Source: Malurus cyaneus samueli
Lineage: Eukaryota; Chordata; Aves; Passeriformes; Maluridae
DNA: 64,000 bases
NCBI GenBank assembly: GCA_009741485.1
Contig: CM019236.1
Span: 40,772,268 to 40,836,267 of the forward strand
Direction: 5' to 3'
Shown: piece by piece, positions 1 through 12,380 of the stretch
How positions within the stretch are numbered: position 1 is the first letter of the stretch
How the letters are laid out: the number at the start of each line of letters is the position of its first letter
Notes under the pieces: model-generated
Told to the model about the DNA's origin: nothing
What the model saw: the letters and a program-made list of their open reading frames with translations, nothing else
The model's database searches: none
Program-made: the position numbers and the translations under genes

Positions 1-2569
1 CACGGCCAAAAGGAAATCTCTTATTACAAGAAAAAAAAAAAAAAAAAAAACAACTTCCTCGTTGTATTAGCAGAGGTCCTTAGCAGAGATTTATTCCTCC
101 CCCCCCCCCTCCCCGTTTCATTACAGCAGCCCTTTTTGACTGCCCATGCGACAATCAGCCCAGATGCTCACACACAGCTCCCATTCCGTGCCTGTTCAAT
201 GTTCCGTTACACAACCCTAAGGATTTCTGTACCCCCAGCTCCAATAACTGTTTCAACCAAGACATCAACTTGTATCTATCTGCCTAACTGATGAAATCCC
301 ATGTATCACCAGCTCAGCAGTTGGCAGGAAAATGGCTTTTGAAATACATCTTCACGAAGGACAGGTGTAGAAGGATAGCTTAAGTCACATAAACTTTTCA
401 TGTAAGTCTACCTGCACAACACCTCTTGACAAAATTTTGTTATTATAAACCCATAGGCAGAATTAGGAATTAAGTTTATTAATACTGTGTAATAGAGTTT
501 AAACATAGGGCATGCAGACTAAGATTTGACAAATGGTATATCTCTCTCTTTTCAAAAGACTCTCTCTACTTTAGCCCCCACATATAAAAAGCCCTGTAAG
601 TCCAGACACATCCCAGGTACCACTCCCCTTGTGTTGTGACAGCTTGCATGTGAGCAAAGCCAGCTTCAACACCATAACCCCACCAGGCTAAGTTTGCCCA
701 AGCTTAAAGCATTGCCAGTTTCTGAGCAGGGGCAGCTCCTGGAGCCTTTGATCTAACAGCTGTGTAAGTTCCCACATTAACATGATGATGAAGGCAAGGG
801 AGTTTTCTCCAAGACAGGTATTCACCAGAAGATTTCTGTGCCATGAGTCATTAGCACTGTGCGCTGTAACCATAACTCTGAAATAAACTAATTTGCTGAA
901 TTATTGTGAGAGCACAATGTGCTCCCCACCCCTTCCCCGCCACCTTACCTGTAAGGCCAAAGTAAACTAGCTTTTAAGAAATACTGTTACTACTTCACAC
1001 TAAAGAGAGGTACAATTCTTTAAGGAAGTAATGGCAGCTTTCCCTGTGACTGAATAAAAAAATAATACTACTCGCCTAGGGAGCAGCCTTGAAAGAATCA
1101 GTATCTTACATGTGAAGGTGAAAAAGTATTGTGTAAGATGCATCTGTTCATTCTCAGCCTTGTAAAATTTAATGACATTGCATAGAGTGTGGCTGCTAAT
1201 GTAAACTGTAAATAATTCACTGGAGCAATTGATGTGAAGGGACCTTCCAAAGGTCTTGTGTGTTTTTCTCCCCTCCTCAGTCACACTGACTTAGACCCAA
1301 AGCAGCTGTGCGCAGGCTTGGGGTTTACTGGGCTGAGTAAGTCAGGCCCAGAAAGCAGAAGACTGAGCTAATGATTTTCTGGGTTTTTAAGGATGGGGCT
1401 ATTGGTGCATCGCAGTGTCTGACACCTCTTTTTAGGAAATTATTTTGATTTTTTTTTTTTATTTCTCTTCCATTGAGAAGAAAAGTGTTGGAAGTCCTGC
1501 CAACTGGCCAGCTGCTTCATGCACACGTATGCAGCAATGTCATCTTCTACTTACTTCTTGCCATGGCAGACAAAGCCAATTTCCAGCCATGCTAGCAGCA
1601 CTGATGGCCCCAGGGCTGCACTGTGGTCACCAAAAAGTTGTTCCAGTTTAGAATTCCTGCTTGCTGTTAATCACAAATACCTTTTTCTCTCACAAATCTT
1701 CTTGTGGCTATACTTGCTCTCCATCACCAATACAAGAAGCTGCATGCTGGTTTTAGTTCTCCTTCCTGCTGCGGTATTCATAACTGATGGCAATTAACAC
1801 CCCTCTGGAGCACGCTTTATTCATATTTCTGTAGCTGTAAATACCACCCAGCATGCAGACAGGGCAGCTCTCACCTCATTGTTGCCTATAAACCTCTTAG
1901 TGTTTGCATTTTGTGGTCAGAGCAGAAACAGAAGGTGGGATTAGCTGTCAGCGCTACCATGGTTAGCCTAAACCTTGCTTGTGGTGACCGTTAAAGCCCT
2001 GTTCCTAAAACTGGAGGTTTTAACAGGAAAAAAGAGGCATTTTTCAAACAGAGGTGGATATTTTAACTTCCTCTCTTCTCCAACGCAACACGGCCTTAAA
2101 ATCTACCTTCCCTCTTCCCCAGCTTTTTAACCAACAGAGCGAGCACAGAGCAGAAGTCAGCATACCAGGATTATTTATCTCTGAGACTGTGTTTGCCTTG
2201 TGGGGAGACACCTCATTTTCCCTTTATGCCTCAGCCCTCCCATAATGGTTGTTCAGGTTTCTCAAGCACTTTTCTGGGAAAGCACTCTCTATATTAAACA
2301 TCATGGTTAAGGCTCTCTGCTCACCCTCACTGGAGAGAGCAAGCTGAGCAGGTTCATCTTGCAGATGGTGCTGTTGATCTGCCTTGACCTTGGTCATGCT
2401 CCTTCACCTTCACTCCTAGGCTTGAGCCCTTTTCTTTTCCCAAGAGGCCTCATTTCATATGCAATCTTCATTTCTCAAGAGTCTTTATTTCTCAAGATGT
2501 CATGACCAAAGTCTAAAGTGTAGCAAGGTTAAAAATCCCATTTTGAAAGCAAAAATAATGTTTTTTCCC
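1..2569. other. Unique non-coding DNA
   Basis: No exon, RNA gene or recognisable transposon was found. It begins with a 20-base A run (31-50) and a C-rich run (99-114). All open frames are short and none resembles a known protein. A strong splice-donor-like sequence (CAG followed by GTAAGG) lies on the minus strand near 946-954. It is embedded in a short palindrome and has no open exon behind it, so I treat it as chance. Confidence 0.6.
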
Positions 2570-3050
2570 TGCCATGGTTTAGCCCCAACAGGCAACTAAG
2601 TCCACACTGCCACTCGCTTAATGCACCCTAAACACCAGCAGGGGTGTGGAGGTGGGTTTGCACAAAAAGAGTTTAATAATTGAGATAAAATGTAATAACA
2701 ACATTAATATAATGCTGATTGGAATTAAAAGGGAGTCAGCAAAAACAGAGAGAGAAATAAAACACAAGAAATAAATCATCGCTCAAGTGATGTACAACTC
2801 TGTTGCTCACCAGCTGCTGACGGATGCCCTGCCCATCTCACAGCAGAGGTCAGCAGCCCCCCAGCCAGCTCCCCAGGTTTGTACACTGGGCATGACATTT
2901 TACCAGCTCAGGCCAGCTGTCCCTGAATTAGAGTTAGAACTACTTAGCAACAACCAAAACATAGGTGTGTTATAGACATTATTATCATAATGAATTCAAA
3001 CCACAGCTACTGAGAAGAAAATTTACTGTATCCCTGGTGAAACCAAAACA
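2570..3050 (-). mobile_element. Solo LTR, avian ERVL-type endogenous retrovirus
   Basis: On the minus strand this begins TGTTTTGGTTTCACC and ends AAACCATGGCA, giving the TG...CA termini of an LTR. Segments in order match the widespread avian ERVL-type LTR that I recognise: the start near the AGTAGCTG stretch, the CTAAGTAGTTCT block, the degraded TATA region near 2878-2892, and the stretch of AATTATTAAAC plus the closing GGGGCTAAACCATGG. The central U3 part is shorter than in typical copies, which suggests an internal deletion. No gag, pol or env sequence lies on either side, so it is a solo LTR left by recombination. I see no matching 5-bp target duplication (TTCCC before, TTTTA after), which fits an old copy. 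Family is assigned from memory; the LTR identity itself is fairly secure. Confidence 0.85.
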
Positions 3051-4962
3051 TTTTAAGCCTCCTGCCTGCAAATAATGCATAAATTTATATATTTCCCTTA
3101 CAAAAGGATAGCAAATGGGTATTTCATCCATTTTCGACCTGGTGAAACTTAATCACACATGCGTTAAAAGCCTCTTTGCATCCCAGTCTAAGGTACATCA
3201 GTCAGAACTATCCTGACCATTCTGACAGGTTTGTTCCAGATGTTCTCCAAAGGATGAACTGCACATCCCACCTGCCTCTGAAACATCTTTTTTGCAGGGT
3301 GCAAATCTATGCAGTCCTCTCCTTGCTTCCACATTGCATCTTCCTGCTTCTCTGGTGTTCCTTTCTGCCTCTGTCTGAAAAGGCGCTGCTCAGATCCCTC
3401 AGCCAGGATCCCCATCTGCCAGGCTGTGCCAGTGCCTCTGTGGCAGGAGTGCAGGGGACAACTGCAGGGTGACCTCATTTACTTGACATTTAGGGTCATT
3501 CAGGAACTTGGGAGAATTAGAAAATTATATATATACTATTTTTCGTGTTGATGCTTATGTTTATATTTATGTACATACTGAAAGTAACATAAAAAGGATC
3601 CTGGCTGCAGGATTAGTTATGTAGAGGCAGACTGGGAGCCAGTGGTAAGAAACAGAGGGAACCTGCAGAGAGACAGGAGAATAAAGACTTTTCCATTCAC
3701 TGCAATGAGCATCCGTCAATGCTTTTCCATCTCTTTATGTCTTAATTTCTAAAACTAGAATTTCATAGGGAACAGTAATACGTTGCTAATGCTGGTTACA
3801 TATAAGTGTTTAAACTTTAATATATGCAGGAGATACATAAAAACAAGGTGGAAGCATAAGTATGGAATCTCATGTGATAAGACTCAAATCATCAGAGCAT
3901 CCTCAAAATTTAAATATTTTCAGTTTATCAACACTGCTAAGCTATGTCATGGACTGAACATTTTCACCAGAAGAGAATTTATTTTCATTAGTTAAGAAGC
4001 ATACCAAGAGAGCTTCAACTACAAATTCCTGGAGTGTCAGACAACATGAAATCTTTATTCACAAGTGCACGCAGGAAAAAAAACAGTAATAATTTAAACT
4101 GTTATTACTCTGGTACACTAAAATACTTGAATGTGGTGCTGGCATTACTGGCAGAAAAATAACCAACAAGTAGTCGCACTCCTTGACAGGCACCCTTCCT
4201 TTGATTTTCAGCAGTTTTAAAAGCTGTAATTCAGCTTACATGAAGTGCTAATGGAGCTCAGTGCAACAGACCAGATTATGTTTTGCCTAAAATGAAGAAC
4301 TGAACCCATGGTAAGGAGAGGAAGAAAAGAAAGAGCAGAAGAAGGAAGGAAACTTAAAGCCCTCAGACAAAGAGTTTGCAAGAATAAATAAGTGCTCTCC
4401 ATATGCCTGTTCAGAAAGCTGCCAGACGTCCTGCAGCACGGGATTGATGGCGAGGATGGAAAGCAATAGCCAAATGTCAAGAAGGGATCTAGAACTGGGA
4501 GTGTCTCCTGGTGTACAACTGACTGAACATCAGACACACCCTCTGTGGGGTTAGACAATACACAGGAGACCCTGCACTGCCCTTATTCTGCTCCCTTCAC
4601 AGTCGGGCTGCAGTCTGCACCTGCACAGGGTTATTTCTTTGCCAGCATGGCTATGTCCTGAAAGGCCAGTGCTCACCAGGGCAGGAAGCCTGGTGCAGAA
4701 TAGCAAAACCTGCTCCAGCACGCCACAGCACTGGGAAGGCAGCAGGAATCAGAACACCAGCTGAATCACAGCATCTATGAAGAAAAAGGTCTATTGCAAG
4801 CATAAGCAAGAGAAAAATTACAAAAGCCAAACAACTTAACATGCATAAAATAACAATTCATATCACTAGTGACAGTGACAGTTTAGAAATGCCAGTAAGA
4901 AATAAATATTTAGAAATACACTTATAGTCACATTAAATAAAAACACCTTTCTGCATGAGGAG
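3051..4962. other. Unique non-coding DNA
   Basis: AT-rich sequence with no recognisable element. Short open frames overlap on both strands around 3176-3551, with no codon-level signature of a gene. Nothing else is seen. Confidence 0.55.
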
Positions 4963-4991
4963 CCCAATTAATTATCAATAACACAATTGGG
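4963..4991. repeat. Short inverted repeat, CCCAATT / AATTGGG
   Basis: A 7-bp perfect inverted repeat at 4963-4969 and 4985-4991 with a 15-base centre containing TAATTA-like sequence. It lies just upstream of the larger hairpin at 5015-5106. Function unknown; may be chance. Confidence 0.5.
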
Positions 4992-5014
4992 TCAGTAGTT
5001 CAGATTTTTCTCCA

Positions 5015-5106
5015 GTTTCTAGTCACTGACATTCATGGCTATCTAGGCTGAATGTCAGCTGCAGATAGCCATGCACCATGCACAAAAGACTAGCGGATCC
5101 AGAAAC
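5015..5106. other. Imperfect 92-nt hairpin
   Basis: Nested complementary arms are visible: GTTT (5015-5018) with AAAC (5103-5106), CTAGTC (5019-5024) with GACTAG (5088-5093), CATGGCTATCT (5034-5044) with AGATAGCCATG (5063-5073), and GCTGA (5047-5051) with TCAGC (5055-5059) around an ATG triloop. The 11-bp arm is perfect. The 9/14-base asymmetric internal loop is larger than is usual for a microRNA precursor. It could be a structured RNA, a decayed foldback transposon, or chance. No expression evidence can be had from sequence. Confidence 0.5.
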
Positions 5107-5469
5107 GAAGGCAAAAGAGGACATGCTTTTCACACCATTGCAGAGATGTGTTTTCACTTCAGGAGGTCACTCTGTGTGGAGTGCCAGGCTGTGGAGGAGG
5201 AGATGGATGTGAGGTTTGAGACACTGCTTGCTCGGCCATCAGCTAACCTTTGCTGTCAGGGGCCACACAGAGTTTTGAGCCCCATGAGCTGTCTCTGATT
5301 TCAGCATCCCTCGCAGGCAGGTGCAAAATAGCACCTACAGAGCCTGAGTGAGCTCACACTGCCTTTGCTCACAGCCTTGCTCTGCCCTTTTGCTTGCACT
5401 TCTACCAGCAGCAGCAGCATTCCATGCAAACCTGTCTACAGTGCACGTGGGGACATTGCCACTCTCTAG
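5107..5469. other. Non-coding DNA, moderately GC-rich
   Basis: Contains a short CAG/AGC run near 5408-5420 and an ORF without homology. No exon or repeat is recognised. Confidence 0.5.
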
Positions 5470-5499
5470 GCTGATTATCTACACTGTTTAAAAAAACAC

Positions 5500-5770
5500 A
5501 CACACATATTCGAGAAATCCTTATTTTTCCCAAGTACTGTATTCAAATTAAATATTCATCTCCCTTAAAAACCAATTAAATTTTACTCTCTAGCAATTTG
5601 CAAATCTAAACAGCAAATGTAGAAAAATAATTAGCATAGTAAGAAATCAGTTATTTCTCTGATAAGCCCATAAACCCTTTTAATTAAAGTCACAATATAT
5701 TTAATTGCTAAAGGGAATATTTTGTTTATAATAGCAAACATTTCTAAGTTTTAATTTAAGTTTCAATCTA
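5500..5770. promoter_or_regulatory. AT-rich block with clustered homeodomain core sites (candidate enhancer)
   Basis: Within about 270 bases there are repeated TAATT/AATTA cores: CCAATTAAATT, AAATAATTAGC, TTTTAATTAAAG, ATTTAATTGC and TTTTAATTTAAG. Such clustering is typical of deeply conserved developmental enhancers, but AT-rich DNA produces such cores by chance. It sits directly before a CTCF-like motif. Conservation cannot be tested here. Confidence 0.3.
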
Positions 5771-5790
5771 ATATTGTGATAACTGAGAAA

Positions 5791-5809
5791 TGGCCTCCAG
5801 GGGGCAACA
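5791..5809 (+). promoter_or_regulatory. CTCF-binding-like motif
   Basis: The sequence TGGCCTCCAGGGGGCAACA matches the long CTCF consensus at about 15 of 19 positions and has an intact CCAGGGGGC core. It is a plausible insulator or loop-anchor site in plus orientation. Occupancy is inferred only. Confidence 0.5.
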
Positions 5810-6189
5810 GCATCCACCAAACGAAATAATGTGCATTTAAACTTTATCAAAGGATTTTCTTGCGTGTATCTTCTTGGGATGCAGGAAAGTTAAGTTAGCC
5901 TATTCAAACTCTGACAAGTCTCCTGTGAGAAGGCACTTAAGAAAACAATCACCATTCACTCAAAACCCCTCTTATTAAAAAGGATATTATATATCAAACT
6001 ACAGGAGTATATTTCCAGTAATTTCATGCATGCAAAATAAAATTGCTAACAAAATGTATAAATAGGCACTATTTGCTTTTTAAGCATTCTAACATGCTAC
6101 TTTGAAATATCTTGGAATTGCTGTATTGCGTCACTTTCCCTATCAACAGAAACCTATTGACGTACAAAGGATTTATGAAACTTAGGGGT

Positions 6190-6530
6190 TGACAGAGCTG
6201 GTGGCCTGATAGAGGTCAGGGTGACACCACCCCATGTGTTCCAGCCACGGTGAGGGCAGGGCCAACCACACACACGGGCATGCTCAGCCCTCTCTCAAAG
6301 ACCAACACCACTGGCAGCCTCATCCTGCCCTTGCTGGCCAGTCACAATGATGGCCCCTTGGTGACAAATACATCCATACACATACACAGCATGGATCCCT
6401 CCTGGAGCTGGCTCCAGGAACGGCCCAGAGATGGAGCAGGGCCTCTCACAGGGTTCCTGCAGCTCTCCACCATTCCAGCAGCACACTGGGCTGCCCTCTT
6501 TGAGGAGCTACACATAATCACATAATTAAT
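6190..6530. other. GC-richer unique block ending in CACATAAT repeats
   Basis: A 340-base block richer in G and C than its flanks. No transposon termini are seen. It ends with three degenerate copies of CACATAAT at about 6508-6540. An imperfect estrogen-response-like palindrome, AGGTCAGGGTGACA, lies at 6213-6226. ORFs on both strands are shadows of the base composition. Confidence 0.4.
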
Positions 6531-6584
6531 CACATAATCTAACAATTAGCACATTCAAGTTGTACATGTTTGATGACAACAAGC

Positions 6585-6620
6585 ACATTCATTCACACCA
6601 ACATTCATTCATTCATTCAA
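6585..6620. repeat. (CATT)n microsatellite
   Basis: Interrupted CATT units with four uninterrupted copies at 6602-6618. Confidence 0.8.
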
Positions 6621-9600
6621 CACCATAAGAAGGATTTTTTTTTTTTTTAAAGCCATTGCTATTTTACCATGGGTTCCTTTGAAACTGCCACTCCTGGGGA
6701 CATTGATCACAAAGGTGTTACCATCAGCACACTGCTTACTGGCAACTGCCCGATAGCAACTTTGTAAAATGTTGTCATCCCTATTTTAAATAATAGTCAC
6801 ACTAAAATCCAGCTTTTCTACTATAGATGAAAGGAAACTGTTCAACATTTATTATTTAGCGTGTTACTATGTTTAAGCACCTACTCAAGATGATGCCGCC
6901 CAGCTTTTTGGGAAAGGAATTATCCCAGAAAGCCAGTAGTCCCAAACTACAAGAACACACATGGGAGTGAAAATAAATAATGCAGGTGTCACCTTGTGAA
7001 GCAGTGATATGAGGTTAGTAGCTCGGGGGCGGGAAGGCATCTAAAGGAAGAAGAATATTTCAATACCTCCAGATGCCATTTTTTAAGAAATAAAGGAAAA
7101 TATAATTACAGCAGACGACTGAATATAGGAGGAAACCACAGTCATCAAAAACCTCACATTCAAGGAAAGAGAAATTGCATCTTCCTTCTGGGCATTATCC
7201 ACAGAGATCTGGACTAGCTGTGTATGATAGGAAGAGAGACAGTTTAGTGCAGGAATATGGTCAAATATGATCACTTTTCTTTGATTTTTCAAGATGCTTG
7301 AGTAATCATGAGATCCAAAGGTAACATTGTTTAGTCCACTTGTTGATCTGTCTTGTTCTGTTTGACTTTTCCCTTCAATGTATACGTGGCAGTCCGAATA
7401 TAATCTTAAATTAACTTTGTCATGTTTAACTTGGCAGGTTGTTTTGAGGTGCTGGTGGAATATTTTCCTTCATTTTGATAATAAAGAAGGAACTCTATTT
7501 TGAAACACATTTTAAATTCCATTCATCATGTTGCTTTTGTAGTTTACCATGTCCAGGCTTGACAAAGTGTTGATCAATCACCCATTGAGAACATGACTCA
7601 GATAGGAAAAAGCACAATGAAAGCTCTGTTTCTCTGACTGCAGATTTTAATAAAAGGAAACTGCTCTTTGAAGAACGCCAACTTTTTTCACCCTACAGCC
7701 AAATGGAGGTCCAATAAACCTTAGAGGAAAAAGTCAAAATAACTATCTTCCTCCATAGGAACCAGTATTACGGAGTCCATTCTAAATGCCTTTAGCAGAA
7801 ATACTTCAAAAGAAGTTGGATTAAACATCAATTAGCATGGTGTTAGTAAAGCTGTCCTCAACAAAATAAACATTTTTTTATTGTTGCCGTTAGCTAGAAA
7901 GGGAAATATTTTCATTGTTGAAGGAGGGGAATTCTGTGTCATGCAATTATTTGAAATCATTTTACATTTGAACATAATTCTGTGTAATAAAAAGCACACG
8001 CTATTTGTCTCGGGGAAAAAAAAAAAAGAAGATTTGACAAAGATATATAAAGGTATAATTGCATTAAGAAAAACATGGGAGAATAGAGTCAAAGAATCAA
8101 TATATTCTTATGTTATTTAATCAGATAAAACCTAAGGTAACCATTGCTTTTTCCAAGGTCAAAAACACACTGGCCATTGCATTTTAAGAGGTATTCCATA
8201 GCTTTTTATTCTGGTGAATTGTGCCCAGTTATCTGCACTTTGATCATTCACTTGTTTACAGGAAATGTTTCTTGTAGCAAGTTGCGATGACTACAAGATT
8301 TCACAGTAAAAAAAAAAAAAGTAGGGCTTATTTGGGCACCAGCTATTCATGAACTGGTTTGCATAATTTCTGACCTTTTGTAGCCAGATATTAAGACACA
8401 TTAACATACCATTTCACACATGCAATGAGAAAACCCACACGGTTACAAGACTGAGAATCAAAGGAAAACCAAACCTCATCAGCCAGCTGAGCTCAGTAAC
8501 AACATTGATAGGTATGAAATGCTGATAGGTAGCACAGAAAACCAAACACCTGAAGCTGTGTGCATTAGGGAGGAACTTATCTGGAAACAGCTACAGCTCT
8601 GAGGTCATTCTCTTAACTATTGAACGGCTGAAATGTGGAAGCTGAGAACATCTTCTGCTACGCCTAAGTGGCTGGGAGTGTGGGACTGGCTGGCAGGGCA
8701 TGTCTGCACATATCACACATTAGTCGTCATGACAACACAAACTTTCCTTGCGTCAAAGTAGACCATTACTGTTGGTTTTCCACCTGATTCTCGCCAGCAC
8801 GACATGTCCAATCAACTGTGCAACTTGTTTAAGTGATTTTCCACAGACGTTATTAAAATAGAATGTTTTCTATAAGTTCAAGTCCTGTGCAAATCTTTTC
8901 CTCTGGAGAGGTTCCTCATTCATGTTTATTAATTAGACTGGCTCCCAAAGCTTTTATTTTCTTATTATTTCCTTATTTAGTAAGAAATTGTTGGATAATA
9001 GAAGAATACCTATCCAATAGTTTCCTTATGGAAATCATTAGTCCACTTTAGAGGGTATGTCCTTTTTTGTTTGTTTGTTTTTCTGGTTTTTTCCATNAAA
9101 TCTGGAAGCATCTGGATTTGTTCCTTAGCAACACTTTTCAGTTTGCCATTTGCTTTCATTCAGCTCCCCAAGATGTGCTTTTAAAGCAGTAGTAAGGTTG
9201 GCCATTTCAGAAAAGAAGCTTTTATTTTTCCTCTTGAATGAATGGTGAGATCATGCCCAGATATCACAGCCTGACAGGAACATTCTCCAGTATATTAAAA
9301 ACTGTCCTTGAAACAATGAAATACTTTTAAACTGAGATAATAGGTGAATTACTGGCAAGAATACTGATAACTTTGTCTATTGTGCTTGGCAAGGGCACAA
9401 GAGGAAAAGGACAGCTAATTACTTAGTGTTCCGCATAGAAAGTTAATTTTGACTAAACCGAAGCTCAGACTTTTATCCAAGCGTACTAAGGTACCTCTCA
9501 CCTTGTTCACAAACGTCTAGAACCTTGCTTTGCCTACCCACACACAGAGCGCAGTCTAGTTATCCAGCAGACCACACAGTGGAGCTTCAGAAAGCCCTGC

Positions 9601-11374
9601 ATTTGGTAAATACCAAACCAATAGCATGAATTTTATAGGAAGTGAGACCAAATCACCTGAGCATTGTCCCTTTTGGACACAGTAGGTACCACAAAATATA
9701 CATCTCCCACACAAACAGTAGAAGTCCTTCCAAACAGCTCAAGGTCAATACATTGATGCCTGTCTCTGTACTTTGCCATTCCACCCTTCATCACACAGGG
9801 AGGAGTTATACACTGTTTCAAAGGTGAGGTTTTTCACAGCACGCTCAGACAATGGTAAACCTGACTCTTTTAAGTTAATTTATAGTGAAATAACAAAACA
9901 GAGCAGGACAGAGGGCTACAATGGAAAATTTGTGCCAGCAGAAGTCTGTTCACCCATTAACTTCTGTGGAAAGGCCCTGAGACATACAATGGGCTGCTGA
10001 TTAAACAGAGACTCTGCGCCTGCTCACTCACTGCCCAGTCCCCAAAATGCGTGGTGCTCCCTTTGCTCTCTGGCACTCCTCCAAGTTTAATGGGTGCCAT
10101 GTACCACAGACTGATCCATTTATCTAGATATAAACATATTCCAGCAAAATCGTTCTGTTTCTGTGTGCATGCTTCAGCACGCTTTGTGACCTAGACTATT
10201 TCTGTCCAAATACAGAAATACATTACCAAAACCTTGTCATAAACAATCCCTTTGGGTAGACAATTGTCCTAATCTACTCCCCTTCTGCTGAACAAAAGGC
10301 ACTTCATATTCCTGAGGAGAGATAATCAGTGCGCCACCCACCATAATTCATTGTGTAGCTGCTTTGGACATGGTTTCTGGCTGCAGCATGGAAATTCAGG
10401 CAATGAACTCCAGCACGACGAGGAGCAGTTATTGTTGTGTGCAATGTAAAATGGTTTTTTGGCATCATTCTTTTGAACTACGTCCAGCACGGAGAAATGG
10501 AGCAGGAGTTTTAACACACTTGGGTACCTATTGCTTGAATCAACTGAAATTCAGAAACTCCTTCTTCAGTCACACTCGTGTATGAACCGAAAATCTAAAG
10601 ATCAATCAGAAACTTTTAATCTACAGGGAAGCCAGGATGAAACTGTCTTGCAGGATGTTGGACAACACCTGTTGTTTTTTTTTCTATTGAATGTATGATG
10701 TTCATACACATAAGTCTAGGCTTTGTATCCAGGGCAGCTATCGATATAAGCATCGTTGGGATCAATAGTAGCAGAAGGAGGCACAAAGTGGAGCTGTTAG
10801 CAGCTCAGATCTATGGCTTATGTTACCTGTTAGGAGCTGCTCTAACCCATACCAGCCCTTCCAAAGAGAGATAAGGTGTATGATACCATCATCTGACACA
10901 GCACAGACACAGACAGCGCAGCGTCCACTTTGAGCACTCGCTCAGAAGATAAGCAAAATGGGACAGAGACAAACTAGATAGATACCCAGAATTATGTCTT
11001 TTTCTGCCCCTATCACAGACATTTCACCTCTATCAGATTTCCTGAGGCTGCTCTTGCACTTCAGCGAAATAATAATTCTTCTCACTCTAACAGAATGCAC
11101 TGTTTCTGAGATGTCCTTAAAATTATAGAACTTTGTGGTGAAGTGTTGTTTTTGCTCCTACTTAAGGCCTGGGCTTTCATATACTGCAGGAAGACACTTG
11201 GTGGCACTCATTCAACATCATTTTTACTTTCCATACCACAGATTCTCTGGCTTAACCTAAAAACATGCAAAAAATTCTGCTTAGTAAGTTTATCCTATGA
11301 ACCCTGTAACTAAGACCAATTTTTTGCAGTCATTACTCACTTTTTGACTTAATCATTAATGACGTAAGAAATAA
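6621..11374. other. Unique AT-rich non-coding DNA
   Basis: No gene or transposon recognised over about 4.7 kb. It holds a T run near 6638, an isolated GC box (GGGGGCGGG near 7025), a (TTTG)n stretch near 9066-9082 and the single unresolved base at 9097. A small hairpin GAGCTG / CAGCTC lies near 10792-10807. Confidence 0.55.
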
Positions 11375-11433
11375 TTTTTTTTTTTGTAAAAAAAAAAAAA
11401 AACAAAAAAAAAAAACAAACAAAAAAAAAAAAA
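11375..11433. repeat. Poly-T followed by interrupted poly-A tract
   Basis: Eleven T bases (11375-11385) are followed directly by A runs broken by single C bases. The T and A parts can fold back on each other. It may be a decayed retroposon tail or simple slippage. Confidence 0.8.
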
Positions 11434-12367
11434 CCAACCTGAAGATCACTTTGTGATACTAAACAGATTACTGAATTTGAGCTGTTTTTGCTACCAATTA
11501 CTTGGCAGAATCTTCATGTTTCTGCCTTGATGGGCACCTAAAATTTACTCCCTGTATAATGTGCAAATTCTTTGTCCCTGCATATTACTGTTCACTGCAA
11601 CTTGCATACAGGTCTTTGAAAACAAACAAAAGCAACAAACCCTGACTGAACCATCTGGTACGCAGGACAGTTACTCAGAGACAACTGCAAAGGAGGCAGA
11701 GGGTTTCACTGGCTGCACCCTGCACTCCTTCTAATTTATACTTCTGAGTGACACCCTTCTGCAACCCAATATTCATACCATGCTTTGAGAAAGATACAGG
11801 GGAAGCAGCAGCACCGTGACCCATTTAGATGAACTAATATCTATAATCCCTCTATAAAATCCTGCTTTTCCAGGAATTACCCCAGCGTCTCATGGACAGC
11901 ACCTTAAAGTGCTGCCAAGGACCACAGCCTTATCACTGACACCTGGCAGTTATTCCTATCAAGGCTGCTGAAAGATCTGACAGGCGGGAGGGGATTTATT
12001 TATTACCCTTCACAGCAGGACAGTGTGACATTAGCTAAGGATAATCCAACACCGTCAGATCGCCCAAAGCTTGACTGAAGGTGCCTCCTTTGTGGGAGGG
12101 GGAAGATCAAGCCCAGATGTCCCTGCAACTCTCCACTTACCACACTCAAAATAAAACTTCTGCGAAACACAGGTTACACATAGGTCAGCGGGCACTCAGT
12201 GGAAACGTGTTAAAGCAGTGGAGCACAGTAAGCACTTTCTCTAAACACAGATAATGCTCTCACCCATGGTGTAAGTGGCTTTCCTCTAGTGCAGAAACAA
12301 GGCCCAGTGCCCATCCCCACCATCCTTCAACAACAGCCAAAAGAGTGACCCACAGCTGTTACTTCAC
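11434..12367. other. Non-coding DNA upstream of ERE and CpG island
   Basis: No exon recognised. Contains ATGGACAGCACC at 11892-11903, resembling the right half of a REST/NRSF site; the left half is poor. Confidence 0.45.
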
Positions 12368-12380
12368 GGTCACAGTGACC
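12368..12380. promoter_or_regulatory. Palindromic estrogen response element core
   Basis: GGTCACAGTGACC is a perfect GGTCA-n3-TGACC palindrome and is identical in its 13 bases, including the CAG spacer, to the classical vitellogenin-type ERE core. Flanks are C and A instead of the optimal A and T. It lies about 0.9 kb before the CpG island. Known binding partners of such sites are estrogen receptors alpha and beta, and some orphan nuclear receptors at the half sites. Activity is inferred. Confidence 0.65.

Noticed and set aside
11892..11903. REST/NRSF-like half site ATGGACAGCACC
   Set aside because: The left half site is poor and the spacing is wrong; half sites occur by chance.
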